Assembly (NCBI GenBank): GCA_963665155.2
Contig: CAXXFI010000002.1
Location: 930,001-994,000 of the forward strand
Source: UBA1141 sp963665155
GTDB taxonomy: Bacteria; Chloroflexota; Dehalococcoidia; Lucifugimonadales; UBA3495
DNA: 64,000 nucleotides
Direction: 5' to 3'
Within the stretch, counting starts at the first letter, position 1. Every line of letters starts with the position of its first letter. This document shows positions 8,474 through 18,485 of this stretch, piece by piece. The notes below the pieces were generated by a model. The model saw only the letters and a program-made list of their open reading frames with translations, was not told where the DNA came from and did not search any database. Position numbers and translations under genes: made by a program.

Positions 8474-9617
8474 ATGACTCATGAACCCGACTGGGGAAAA
8501 ATCAGGGATGAGTTCCCGACTCTTTCCAGAAAAATTTACCTGAACAGTTGCTCGTTGGGCCTGCTATCCAATAGTTGTAAAAACGCTCTGCACCGTTTCA
8601 TAGACACTTGGAGCGAGCATGGGGCCGCTGCGTGGTATACCGATTGGATGGCGGAAATAGGCTCGGTTCGAGAACGCTTCGCCGCGCTGATCAACGCCTC
8701 CGCCAATGAAATTGCGATCTTGCCGAATATCTCCAGCACCCTCGGGGCTATTTCCTCCAGCCTTGATCTGGGTCCGGGTAGGGAAGTGGTTACCACGGCC
8801 TTGGATTTCCCCACCGTGGCCCAACACTTCCTGGCTAAAAAGAGGCTGGGGGTCGACACTACAATCATCCAATCCTCCGACCGAGTCAAAATAGAATTGG
8901 ACCAATTCGAGACTGCGGTCTCCCGGGCCACGGCGTTGGTCGCCACCAGCCATGTTTACTTCAGCAGCGGATACATTCAAGAAGTTGGCCCAATCGTAGA
9001 TCTGGCCCACCGAAACGGAGCATTGGCCATGATCGACGACTATCAGGCCACCGGATTAGTGCCCATTGATGTGAAGGAACTGGACATAGATGTTCTCGTG
9101 CCTGAAGTGGCTGTTGGGTGGACCGGGTATCGCCTATATGTACGTTAGGGAAGACCTGATAGACAGCCTATTGCCTACGTCGACCGGCTGGTTTGCCAAC
9201 CGGAACCAGTTCGATTTTAACCCCAACGAGATAGTGTTTAGAGACGATGCCGCCAGGTTCGAAACCGGTACGCCCGGGGTCGCCAGTATATTCGCCGGCG
9301 CCGAAGGTCTACGCTTCATCAACGACATTGGTCCCCCAGCCATACAGGAAAGAACCAAGGCTATTACCAAGCATCTTGTTGACCGGCTGAAGGAAGAGGG
9401 CTTCACACTGAGGGTGCCCAACGACCCACAGCGCCATGCCAGCATAACCATGGTTGAGATGAAAGACCCGGCCTTGGCTGTTGAAGAACTGTCCAAACGC
9501 GACATCGTCGTCGACAACCGGCCCGGTGCGGTCCGTTTCTCGCCATATTTTTGCAATACGACCGATGATGTAGAGGCGGCAGTGGTAGCATTGTGCCAAA
9601 TTCGAGAGGCCTTCTAG
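8474..9617 (+). pseudogene. Class V PLP aminotransferase / cysteine desulfurase-like, frameshifted
   Basis: Two frames together make one ~380-aa class V aminotransferase. The first (8474-9148) gives the N-terminal part with RKIYLNSCSLGLL, NISSTLGAISSSL and AMIDDYQATG. The second, entered near 9095-9105, resumes at CLKWLLGGPGIAYMYVRE and holds the PLP lysine, then the C-terminal domain with DIVVDNRPGAVRFSPYF. Total length is 3n+1, so one inserted base (or a 2/5/8-bp deletion) breaks the frame. The expected S-G before CLKW is missing, which favours a small deletion. Known family roles are desulfuration or deamination (kynureninase, isopenicillin-N epimerase types). Broken as written. Confidence 0.8.
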
Positions 9618-9625
9618 GTTTAATC

Positions 9626-9646
9626 GCCCCCCTATTACTTGGGGGC
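9626..9646 (+). terminator. Hairpin after aminotransferase gene
   Basis: GCCCCC pairs with GGGGGC around a short loop, 8 bp past the stop codon. No clear T-run. Confidence 0.5.
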
Positions 9647-9745
9647 TGCTGTACCTCCTTCCCATTTTTAAGGGTCATATCAGGCTGAGCGCCATGGTCT
9701 TTGGAGATTAACCCAAATGATTGAAGCCCCAGCGGAGGTCGCCCA

Positions 9746-10078
9746 ATGATCGTGCGTGTCAACTCCGGGGACGACGGCCAATCTCATTTCGAAGACATAG
9801 ACCTGCCCGACAGGGATTTGGCCCCGGTGCTTCTCCAGGCGGGCGCCGAAATGGCTTTCCGCTATTTCCCGGAAGGCGACTTTAATGACTGGCACAATGA
9901 GTCTCGGCGCCAGTATGCGATAATTCTCTCCGGCGAGGCGGAGTTTCAAGTCGGAGATGGCTCGGTGCGCACCCTGGGACCCGGCGGTGTCTTCTTGGGT
10001 GAAGACCTGACCGGCCAGGGTCACACGACAAGAATGACCAAAGGCCCTAGCGTGGTGGTATTCATCCCGCTGCCATAG
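9746..10078 (+). CDS. Small cupin-domain protein
   Basis: 110-aa single cupin. The second half shows the jelly-roll order: RRQYAIILSGEAEFQVGDG, TLGPGGVFLGEDLTGQGH, then a final VVVFIPLP strand. Only part of the usual metal set (His/Glu) is visible: FNDWHNE upstream and GQGHTTR in the second motif. A metal may or may not bind. RBS GGAGG precedes the ATG. It sits directly upstream of the cyclase-family gene, a pairing that suggests a role in the same pathway. Function unknown. Confidence 0.75.
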   Translation: MIVRVNSGDDGQSHFEDIDLPDRDLAPVLLQAGAEMAFRYFPEGDFNDWHNESRRQYAIILSGEAEFQVGDGSVRTLGPGGVFLGEDLTGQGHTTRMTKGPSVVVFIPLP

Positions 10079-10148
10079 ACGCAATCTCGATGGGCGGTCC
10101 AAAGGTCCCGACGCCGTAGAATGGCCAATTAAATAAGGACACAGTAGT

Positions 10149-10928
10149 ATGCAGGACGTTCTGACATCGCTAATTCGTGGAATTGGCCAGGGACAAGTCA
10201 CGATTGTTGACTTGACCCAAACGCTAAACGCCAACACGCCCATCCTGGAGCTTCCCGAACAGTGGGGACAAACAATACCCTTCAAATTACACGAGATTTC
10301 CCGCTACGATGATCGGGGACCGGGATGGTATTGGAATAATTTCGAGACCGGCGAGCATACAGGAACCCACTTGGACGCCCCTACCCATTGGGTAACTGGC
10401 AAGGACAGGGACACTGTGGACACAATCCCGCTGTCCAGCTTGATAGGCCCGGCGGTGGTGGTGGACATGACCGACGAGTGCGCTGCAAACCACGACGCTC
10501 TTCTGAAGCCGGAGCATCTGTTGGACTGGGAGAGCCGCCACGGCCAGATCCCTGTAGGCGCATGGGTGTTGGCCCGGACAAAATGGTCCAGTCGCTTCTC
10601 CGACCCCGAGGCTTATAAGAACATGGGGGAAGACGGCAACTCCCATGTGCCTGGCATTTCCAAAGAGGCCGCCGATTTCCTGACTCAGCAGCGGGACGTG
10701 CTGGGAGTGGGCGTCGAGACCGTGGGGACCGACGCTGGCATGGCTGGCACCTTCGACCCACCCTTCCCCAATCACAACATCATGCACGGTGCGGGACGCA
10801 TGGGACTCACCAGCCTGGCAAACCTGGACCGGCTCCCCGAAGCAGGCGCCGTGGTAATTGCCCTCCCCCTCAAGATCGAGGGCGGCTCCGGCTCCCCAGC
10901 CCGGGTGGTGGCCCTGGTGGCAAAGTAA
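10149..10928 (+). CDS. Cyclase family protein (kynurenine formamidase-like metal hydrolase)
   Basis: 259-aa member of the putative cyclase / KynB-like fold. It carries the signature GEHTGTHLDAPTHW (HxGTHxDxPxH), whose His and Asp residues bind Mn or Zn. The opening VTIVDLTQTLNANTPI and the ending VVIALPLKIEGGSGSPARVV are also typical. Members hydrolyse N-formylkynurenine, isatin or cyclic amides. The neighbouring class V aminotransferase (kynureninase shares that fold) hints at tryptophan or aryl-amide catabolism, but no other pathway genes support it. RBS AAGGA precedes the ATG. Confidence 0.88.
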   Translation: MQDVLTSLIRGIGQGQVTIVDLTQTLNANTPILELPEQWGQTIPFKLHEISRYDDRGPGWYWNNFETGEHTGTHLDAPTHWVTGKDRDTVDTIPLSSLIGPAVVVDMTDECAANHDALLKPEHLLDWESRHGQIPVGAWVLARTKWSSRFSDPEAYKNMGEDGNSHVPGISKEAADFLTQQRDVLGVGVETVGTDAGMAGTFDPPFPNHNIMHGAGRMGLTSLANLDRLPEAGAVVIALPLKIEGGSGSPARVVALVAK

Positions 10929-11078
10929 GGGCTAGTTAAACGAGCACCGGTTCAGGTTTCTGCTGCAAATTGTTGCTATTATTTAGGGCTACGCTTCAAT
11001 ACGGAATGTTGTACCAACAAATCCGGGATCGATTGTCAGGCTTCTCATCAACAAAAATACAACTTGGAGAATCACACT

Positions 11079-11744
11079 ATGCCCCAAGAGCGCTTTTCCA
11101 TCTACCGGCCAATCCATAAGGCGATCCGCCACATCTTGTTTTCGACATCCCGCAAGCTTGGCTTGGCCGACTTTAGCGACGACCGCGTCACCCAGGAGAC
11201 CCTGGCTAATCTGGACCAGACTATAGATTTCCTTCGGGAGCATAGGAGCCATGAAGATGTTCACGTGCACACAGCACTCGAGAGCAAAGTGCCGGGCATA
11301 ACCGCCAACTTTGTCGAAGACCATGAAGAGGACGACCGCTTAACCAAAGAGATCGAAGAACTCGGAGCCCGGATAAGGAACGCCAGCGGGGTCCAGCGGG
11401 TGGAGTTGGGGGTAGAGGTCCACGAGCGTTTCAATGCATATCTGGGTATATATCTGGGCCACTTGTACAGGGAAGAAACGGAGCTTCAGCGGGCTCTGTG
11501 GGACAATTTTACCGATGAAGAGCTGATCGGCATTGATTCGGCGATTGCCGGGGAAATTCCTCCGGAGCGTATGGGCGCATGGCTGGCTGAGATGTGTGCC
11601 AGCTACAACCCCGACGAGATTTCCCTGATACTCAACATCGTTAAGACACAAGCGCCGCCCGAGGTGTTTCAGGGCGTGACACAACTGGCTGAAGGGATCA
11701 TGCAACCGGCCATGTGGGAAAAGGTGAAGGCGAGAATCGCATAG
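11079..11744 (+). CDS. Hemerythrin-like domain protein
   Basis: About 221 aa. The first 160 residues form a four-helix hemerythrin-like bundle with candidate iron ligands in order: RPIHKAIRH, HRSHEDVHVHTALE, DHEEDDR and LGHLYREETELQ. The C-terminal part is a second helical segment (FTDEELIGIDSAI to the end). Proteins of this type bind O2, NO or iron. ATG 11079 is preferred over an upstream TTG because GGAGA lies 8 bp before it. It stands alone, convergent with the LLM gene. Confidence 0.78.
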   Translation: MPQERFSIYRPIHKAIRHILFSTSRKLGLADFSDDRVTQETLANLDQTIDFLREHRSHEDVHVHTALESKVPGITANFVEDHEEDDRLTKEIEELGARIRNASGVQRVELGVEVHERFNAYLGIYLGHLYREETELQRALWDNFTDEELIGIDSAIAGEIPPERMGAWLAEMCASYNPDEISLILNIVKTQAPPEVFQGVTQLAEGIMQPAMWEKVKARIA

Positions 11745-11762
11745 GGAGAGATTAATCGTAGG

Positions 11763-12976
11763 TTACCTGACGAATTCTGTCGCCATCGCGCTGACATCGA
11801 TTGTCTCGACGTTCGGCAGGGAAGCTCGCAACTCCCTCATTGCGCCCGGGTCGTAGGACGCCGACAGTTCTTTGAGTCTGGGGTAAACCTCTTCGGAAAA
11901 TAACTTCATGGACTTCAAAGTTTCGTCGAAGGTCATAAAGCCGGCCTGCCCCATCATCAGCAAATTGCCAAATCCGCCTGAATACTCCCAGAATCTCTTG
12001 ATCTGCTGAAAGACCTGGTCCGGAGTCCCGGCGAACACGTTGCCCCGGGCCATCTGCTCATCCAATCGGGGCGCCAGGGGAATTCCCGAAGACGAAAGGC
12101 TGCCCCTCATAATGTTGGTTAGCCCGGTGGATTATTGAACTGGGGAGCGACCTTGTTGGATGTCATGTACCAGAGAAGCTTATCGGCCCCCTCTTTAGCC
12201 TCTTTTTCGTTTTCGCCGACAAAGATCAGGGCGCAGTAGGCCAGGCGGTCTAAAGGCGATTCCTGGCCATGATTTTCCAGATAAGCCTGTCGATAGCCAT
12301 CATAGATACTTCGGATGTCGGAGTATCCGGCCAGGAAAACCGCTCCGGTGTGTGCTCGCTGAGCGACTTGTGTCGCAGAATTGGCGTTGCCCATGGTAAT
12401 CCAGACCGGCGGGTGCGGTTGCTGATACGGCCTTGGCCAAATGTTCACTTGCCGGGCATGGAACCAACGCCCTTCGAAGTTGAAGGGACCGTCGTGATGG
12501 GTCCAAGCCTTCATGATAAGGTCATGGGCCTCCCACAGCTTCTCGCTACCTCGGTAGGGGAACGCATTCGCTGGCGCCACCTCGTAGGGGACACCCCGCA
12601 CGAATCCACACTCGAGTCGGCCCCGGGATAGCACGTCGATTACCGCCATTTCCTCGGCGACCCGAACTGGCTGTTTTCTATTGGCGATGGGATTGCCCAG
12701 GATTAAGAGCCGCGCCTTTTTGGTCTCCCTGGCGAGAATTCCCAGCATGATCGGGGCCGCTGGCACCATGCAGGTCGCAGTTTGATGGTGCTCGTTGTTC
12801 ATGATTTCCAGTCCCATTTCGTCGGCGGCGCACCACATGTCCAGATACATGTGATACAGGTCCGCATCGGTGGCAGGGTCGAAATTGCTGTTAGGCAGGT
12901 TTACCCGAATCGATTCGTAGTTTTCGGCGTCGGGCAGATAAGGATAGGCGTCCTCAGTGAAAAACCATGTTCTCAT
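11763..12976 (-). pseudogene. Luciferase-like (LLM) flavin-dependent oxidoreductase, one-base frameshift
   Basis: Two frames join into a ~404-aa bacterial-luciferase-like monooxygenase (FMN or F420). The N-terminal 285 aa include FTEDAYPYLP, NNEHHQTATCMVPAAPIML, DVLSRGRLECGFVRGVP and QPHPPVWITMGN. The frame then stops after QFNNPPG. Adding one base at about 12121 turns the TAA into GYTNIMRGSLSSSG and continues into the C-terminal 115 aa, with TPDQVFQQIKRFWEY. A single missing base explains it. It resembles the intact paralogue at 59985-61130. Such enzymes oxygenate sulfonates, alkanes or heterocycles; substrate unknown. Confidence 0.82.
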
Positions 12977-13015
12977 AACTTGTCCCTATCTTTTTTTGAG
13001 CTTGCGGCGAATTGC

Positions 13016-13791
13016 TTATTTTGCGGCAAACTGAAGAAAGTGGTTCACGAATTGTTCCGGTTGCTCGATTTGTGGGGCATGACCCGCATGCGGAATAACG
13101 ACCATCTTCGCCCCGGGGATCATATCGCAATATGACTGGCCGTATTCCGGCGAAACAATACCGTCGTTTTGACCCCAGATAAGCAGTGTGGGTATGTCGA
13201 CCCGGTGGAGCCGGTAAGGCAGTTTTGGTTGTGCATGTATGGTTCCCAGGTGTAAAAACCCAGCGCAACCCGATCTGCGGCAAACAACTGGAGTTCATCA
13301 TCGGTCATTGTTGCCGGGTCCGGCGCTTTGGACGGGTCGTTCCAGGTTATCTGCATCTGTTCCGCTGGAGAAAGAGCAAACACGTCGGCTATGTCCCGGT
13401 CGAAAGGTCCACCGGGCTTTATGCCCACCGAATCCACTAGCACCAGTTTGGAGAATCTTCGGGTGTTCATAACGGCGATCTCCGCCGCCAACCAGCCGCC
13501 CATGGAAAACCCAAGCAGAATGGCTTCTTTTAGGTCCGACAGGTCGATCAAATCCAGATACAGGAATATCAGGTCCTGTGGGTTGTCGAAATGCTCGGGA
13601 ATCTGTGTTCCAGCGAATCCGGGATGGACAGGCTGGATGATCTCGTAGTGTTCGGCTATCCGGTCGAAGAAGGGAAAATGGTCGATTGGCCCTTCGTCGC
13701 CGTGGAGCAAAAGTATTTGCGGCCCGGACCCCTTGCGGACAATCTGGAGGTCCGTTCCCGGCAAAGTGAGGGAGGTGGCATTCGCTGTCAT
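13016..13791 (-). pseudogene. Alpha/beta hydrolase, one-base frameshift
   Basis: From ATG 13791 the frame gives a normal hydrolase: QILLLHGDEGPIDHFPFF, nucleophile elbow LGFSMGGWLAAEIA and YTWEPYMHN. It then derails at 13229-13231. Restoring one C in the CC run gives PKLPYRLHRVDIPTLLIWGQ, then NDGIVSPEYG, then AGHAPQIEQPEQF with the catalytic Asp and His, ending at TAA 13016-13018. The repaired protein is 258 aa, the usual length. Located 39 bp upstream of the LLM gene on the same strand, so probably one operon with two frameshifts. Confidence 0.85.
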
Positions 13792-14029
13792 AGATGCGAC
13801 CCGAAATTAATCTTCCCGGTTACCTTAGAACGCTTTGGAGAATGCTCTGGAAATTGTACTTCGCCGGGAATGCCGTGGCAATCATCTGGGTGTTGCCGGG
13901 CTAGCACGACCAAGAAGCGGCGAGGCAATGGCCGACAGTTTAACGTCTGATAAGGCTCTGGTAAAAAACCGTAGGCGCAATCTGCGCTTTCCTTAATCCA
14001 CTTGCTTGACACGAACACTGTTCGGTCGA

Positions 14030-15301
14030 TTAGGTCGTCTGTCTGCTATAGGCTATCTGCGGTGCTCCGCCACGCACCAATGCGAACCAGACGGTTACCG
14101 ACAGGCTGAGCATGGCAGCCCCGGCGATTGCCGGCCCCCAGCCCCATTGCCCGGCAGCCAACGCCAGAGGGAACGCGCCAAGGAAATGGAACGCAGGGGT
14201 GAACTGCAGAATTCCCATGACTCGGCCCCGTAAATCGGCGGAAGCCTCCAATTGGATAATTGTGGTTGCAAGGGGCCAAACCATGCCTACAGAGAACACA
14301 CCTACCATCAAAAAAAGCACCCACGAAACCCAGAACCAAGTGGACCAAGCAAAGAGCATTAAAATAACCGCGAAAATCACCAATATCGCCAAAAGCGAGC
14401 GGTAGATGTAGGCCCTACCAATCAATGGCAAAATCAGACTGCCAATCAACGACCCAATGCCCGACGCCAGCAACAAGAGGCCGACGCCCGCAGCCCCGCT
14501 TCCCAGTACGTCTTTGGCCATGGCGGGCACAACCTGCATATGGGACATGCCAAACCCCCCGAAAGAGCAGGTAATGACAATTACCGTGAGGATCATGGGA
14601 GTATTCTTGATGTATGACAGACCAGAGGCGAAGTTCCTGAACACCGACTGGCTGGTGGGGGTTGCGGTTTGGCTGGTGCGGCCGATTTTAGCAATGCAGG
14701 CTACGCTGGCGAAGTAACATGCGGCGTTGACCAACAGGCTCGGGCCAATCCCCCACACTTCGATAATAACGCCAATCACTGCCGGGCCAACGATGCGGCC
14801 TGCGTGGACGGCTGCGTTTTGCATCGCCACTGCGTCTAAGATCGAGCGCTCTTCCACTAAGTCGGCTATCATCGCCATCCTGGCGGGCATATTGAGAGAC
14901 TGGAGGATACCCAGCAAGGCGGCGGAGGCGTATATGTGCCAAATATTGACCGAGCCAGCGACGGTCAAAAAGGCAAGCACAACGACGAGCCCACCTACCA
15001 CCGCCTGCGTAGAAATCAAGATATACCGGCGGTCGAACCGGTCGGCAATGACGCCGGCCACAGTCAGAAATGTGACGTTCAGTATCCCGTAAATGGTGAT
15101 GACCAAGCCCAATTTGGCAGAAGAGCCGGTCACCTCTAGCACCAACCACCCGATCACCAGGAATTGCGTGGATTGGGCGAGTCCCTGTGTCGAGCTGCCG
15201 AACCAATACCAACGGAACTGAGACTGGCGCAAGACTGCGGAAAGCCGGCGCTGGTAGGCGGACCGGCTTAAGGTGTCTACCACAAACAACGCCAGTAGCA
15301 C
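14030..15301 (-). CDS. MFS transporter (EntS/MFS_3-like exporter)
   Basis: 423-aa membrane protein with about 12 hydrophobic segments. The first half includes FRWYWFGSSTQGLAQ, TIYGILNVTFLTVAGVIADR and the loop FDRRYILISTQ. Helix 5 reads IVGPAVIGVIIEVWGIGPSL. The second half includes LGSGAAGVGLLLLASGIGSL and LRGRVMGILQFTPA. This matches drug or siderophore exporters of the MFS_3 group. The GTG at 15301 is the first start; the N-terminus could begin slightly later. No partner genes identify the substrate. Confidence 0.85.
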   Translation of the reverse strand: MLLALFVVDTLSRSAYQRRLSAVLRQSQFRWYWFGSSTQGLAQSTQFLVIGWLVLEVTGSSAKLGLVITIYGILNVTFLTVAGVIADRFDRRYILISTQAVVGGLVVVLAFLTVAGSVNIWHIYASAALLGILQSLNMPARMAMIADLVEERSILDAVAMQNAAVHAGRIVGPAVIGVIIEVWGIGPSLLVNAACYFASVACIAKIGRTSQTATPTSQSVFRNFASGLSYIKNTPMILTVIVITCSFGGFGMSHMQVVPAMAKDVLGSGAAGVGLLLLASGIGSLIGSLILPLIGRAYIYRSLLAILVIFAVILMLFAWSTWFWVSWVLFLMVGVFSVGMVWPLATTIIQLEASADLRGRVMGILQFTPAFHFLGAFPLALAAGQWGWGPAIAGAAMLSLSVTVWFALVRGGAPQIAYSRQTT

Positions 15302-16120
15302 CGAGCCGACCCCAATGACAATAAGACCGATCGACTGAATAATGCGCCCCTTTGGCTAAACTTTGAATCCAGGTTTCATGAATTAACGGCCGTGCCTAGC
15401 AGTCCGGATCAAGTCTCCCGGCTTTGCATGTCACCGGGTTTGAGCAAAAGCATGAGAACAGATGTGGTTACCCCGGTGCACAACGATTGCCGCGATAATT
15501 TTTGATGATAGTACTTAAGCTCCGAAGGCCCGTGCCCTCAGGAAAGCAGCAATAAGATTTCGCAACTCTACTCTTTGCGTGACATTCGTGAAAGGACGAG
15601 CAATCCTGCGGCGGTGGGCTTAAGATCACTGATTTGGGCTGCGAATCTCACCAAGCTACTGGGTTATTCACATAACTTGGGACAGGGAACGATTGGCGTC
15701 AGTCGCCCGCACACGACTCGCAGCTATTGTTCTCTGAAGTTAAAACATCCGCCAACCGGGCCGGACGGCCTACCCTACGCCGCAATTCCAACACCTGAAA
15801 TTCAACTATTCTCGCCGTACTCGAAGTCGGGAGTATTGGACGTTAGTTCAGAGTCGGATCAATGATGGAAATGCACGTTATGCCCGATGGGCGGTAGCTC
15901 CGGATAGAGAGAGAGTAGAAGCCAATTATTGTACGTTATTTGGGACTATAAGCTGTGGTACTGTATCCCGTGAAGAGATGGGGTGCCTACAGCCCGTATC
16001 ATATCCCATTGGACAACGAATCTTGGTATTGGTCTAGCGTCAATGGAAAATGCGGAGGGCACCTATCGCACCGGAGATACCCCTGGCCGGTGAAGAGTCA
16101 AAGCGCAATCATGTAGGAGA

Positions 16121-16165
16121 TGGTCGGGGTGAGTGGATTCGAACCGCCAGCCTCTAAGTACTGTT
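16121..16165 (-). pseudogene. 3' fragment of a tRNA-Pro-like gene (possible att scar)
   Basis: On the minus strand this reads ...GGCGGTTCGAATCCACTC followed by ACCCCGACCA: T-arm, 3' acceptor strand and CCA of a tRNA whose closest match by memory is tRNA-Pro. The T-stem has one mismatch. Upstream, the anticodon arm degenerates and no matching 5' acceptor (CGGGGTG) is found nearby. A 3' tRNA fragment with CCA is the usual scar of site-specific integration, here at the edge of a decayed region. Confidence 0.6.
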
Positions 16166-16626
16166 GATTGCAATACCGCACAAGATATTATTCTTAAGCC
16201 TAACTGCCAACGGGTTAGTCTTATTACTCTCAATGGTAACAGATGTCAGCTCCAAGCGTGCAGGGGGTTACTCCCGGGTTTCCGCTGCTGAGCGAGCCGT
16301 CGGGCGCCACAGTCCCCACGAAACTCAGACGATCCGTTTTTAGGTCTGCTGCATTGGGCTTAGGAATGTTTCGCTATACGCCTATACCGACGTCGATAAG
16401 GGCCGTCTAGCACGATAACCGGGGCCTCCCCGAATCAGCTACCGGGACCTCTGTTAGAGCCGGCAAGGTAACTCTTACGTCCCCGATATTGCCTGCTCCG
16501 ATTGCCGACGGTTTCGGCCAAATCCGCCTTTCAAAAGTTGACCAAGTGTAGGCCCCGCGCCTCAACCTGTTATTCTGACGATCACCGCAAAACATGCCTT
16601 AATAGAACGCCAAGAATAGGGCAACA

Positions 16627-16845
16627 TCATGTGCGTGGCAAAGTCCGCCAAGCACCATTCAATACAACCGTTTTGAAGCCACCGCAGGGTCTAAAACCCA
16701 CGACAATCACGTCATGTTCACGCAGAATCAGCTCTTCTTCATACCCTCCACATTAGCGGCATATATCTTGAAATTGGTTCCAAAATATTGAGAGATCAGC
16801 CTCTGTGCGGACCTCTGCCAATGAAGCTGAATCTTGTCGGTAACG
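16627..16845 (-). pseudogene. Possible UspA-domain remnant
   Basis: Frames on the minus strand give LHWQRSAQRLISQYFG, then after a shift YEEELILREHDVIVVGFRPC and GGFKTVVL. The second part resembles the ATP-binding end of UspA domains (DVIVVGxRGxGG...). It is tentative because it needs a frameshift and lacks both ends. Other UspA genes lie 1-3 kb downstream. Confidence 0.3.
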
Positions 16846-17092
16846 AAAGGGTCGTGCAGCAGGTGGCCTATCGATCCAGGGGAATCAGCTGATTAAGAGA
16901 TAACTGAGACAACCCCTGTGGACAGGCGATCATGGTTTTACATTCCTCGCCAGGAGATGGATCGCAAAGGAATCTATTGGAAGTGACGAGCATCAAGAGG
17001 ATGATTTCCACCTCCAAGTCAGAGGCTCTGTTACTGGTTCGTAATCAACCACGCAAGCCGCTAAGGGGGGCTGACGATGAAGGAGATTTGGC

Positions 17093-17215
17093 CTGACAAC
17101 CGAGAAGTCCCTGTGGGAGGCTCCCCCGCACCTGGGATTCACGCTGGTGGAAATGATAGTGGTTGTTGCCATCATTGGCCTGCTGGCCATGGTGAGTGTA
17201 AACCCAAGAATCTAG
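17093..17215 (+). pseudogene. Headless type IV pilin-like fragment
   Basis: A 40-codon frame contains a complete type III prepilin signal and transmembrane stem: HLGFTLVEMIVVVAIIGLLA, with cleavage expected after the Gly. It stops at TAG soon after (MVSVNPRI), so the whole globular domain is gone. AAGGAG at 17080-17085 sits 7 bp before a CTG in the right place for a start, so an ATG may have mutated. No other pilus gene is in the window. Confidence 0.65.
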
Positions 17216-17900
17216 ATGTGGGCCCGAAGAATCGGAAATGTGGCGGGGTGTGAGTTGTGCTCCCGAAATACGCACAGCTGTTGCTGTTAGTCTGAGGTAT
17301 AGGCGCCGCTAGGGGTGTATTCGGCTCCTACCCTGACCGACCAATGGTCGCGCCACTTCATCTGGCGCGGTGATAAATCGTGGCTCGAATACGACCCTTC
17401 ACGAACGGAATCGTCCCCTCCACTTTACGGCCCATGCAGCCCGTCGCAAATTGGCCCTCTTGCAACTACCCTTCTGCTTCCTCCAAGCGAATTGAGTCCA
17501 ATTCCATTTGGTCTGGGGTTTGGAAATTTAATGCCACCTTGAGCACATTGGAGAAGGGAGAAGCATCTCAGCACCAATGCTTTCCGCCAAGAGTGGCGAA
17601 GCCAGGTCTTTGTTGATGACCGCATCCACCCATTCCAGACCGCCGTTGGACCGAATTGCTGGTATGCCGCCACAACGACAATGACATTCTGCTCGGCCAG
17701 TCGCCGAACTGTGCTTCCTTCGATGCTTCCCAGCGATGCTTTCCAGCGGCTTCGGTGATGGGATTACCCGCCTCCGGACTCGGCCAGAAAAGTGAGATTA
17801 GCTAGCCCATATCGAGGCCTCTTAAATGTTTATCGTCAGGGTTGCCAAATCGGGTCTCGCTGAGGAATGTAGGGCCCTGGCCTCCTTAAACGACATGGCC
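17216..17900. other. No gene recognised
   Basis: About 680 bp between the pilin fragment and the UspA gene. Open frames are short and unconvincing; no repeat or RNA gene seen. Confidence 0.4.
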
Positions 17901-18485
17901 TTAAACGACAGAGCCTGCGGTCTTTGTTTTCGAATGGATGGTGGTGGTTCCTGCTGTGTCTTTGAGACCAGTCGGACACACCATCAGCAATGGTGCGACA
18001 TGGGACCGCATCAACTCGGCCGCCACGCTTCCCAACATCGTTTTTGCAAGCCCCGTGCGGCCGTGGGTCGCAATTGCGATAAGATCCGTTTTCTCTTTGC
18101 GAGAATATGCCAGAATTTCTTCGGCTGGTTTGGTCCCGAAAACAACCTTGGTTCGACCCGAACGAGGAAAGAACTTGTTTGCAACAGTCTCCAAATAGAA
18201 TTTGGCATGTTGGTAATGTCGGTCTTGGGCCTGGAGATCGGTTTCCGTCGAAACCCCATCACAACTACGATAAGAAGAATAGGCCCTTCCTCCAGTTCCT
18301 CCGATTGAGGAGGAGCGTTCCATTAAACCTGGGGGCTTCAGCCAAGTGATGTGGGCTTCCCTTGGGTCAACCACCCTAATCAGGTGCACTTCGGTGCAAT
18401 CTCCGCCCCGTGCCGCTAATTCGCTTGCGGGTATTAAGATATCCTCGGCAAATTTTGACCCGTCAAGAGCGATCACAATCTTCAT
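17901..18485 (-). CDS. Universal stress protein (UspA) family
   Basis: 194-aa single UspA domain. The start MKIVIALDGSKFAEDILIPA is the typical first strand and helix. The nucleotide-binding end is DLIAIATHGRTGLAKTMLGS (G-x2-G-x9-G(S/T) type), followed by VAPLLMVCP. Length is slightly above the ~150 aa norm because of an insertion rich in Ser and Gly at about residues 55-80. The ATG is preceded by an AAGGAGA-type RBS. UspA proteins bind ATP and act in stress survival. This gene is intact, unlike its neighbours at 16.6 and 19 kb. Confidence 0.85.
   Translation of the reverse strand: MKIVIALDGSKFAEDILIPASELAARGGDCTEVHLIRVVDPREAHITWLKPPGLMERSSSIGGTGGRAYSSYRSCDGVSTETDLQAQDRHYQHAKFYLETVANKFFPRSGRTKVVFGTKPAEEILAYSRKEKTDLIAIATHGRTGLAKTMLGSVAAELMRSHVAPLLMVCPTGLKDTAGTTTIHSKTKTAGSVV

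Larger units (their letters stand above)
15302..17092. other. Gene-poor decayed region
   Basis: Nearly 1.8 kb without an intact gene. It contains the 3' part of a tRNA-Pro-like gene (16121-16165) and a UspA-like remnant (16627-16845), described separately. The remaining open frames (e.g. 15575-15865) are short, have no plausible RBS and no recognisable domain. Confidence 0.6.

Noticed and set aside
15575..15865. 96-codon open frame
   Set aside because: No RBS, no domain, random-like composition in a decayed region.
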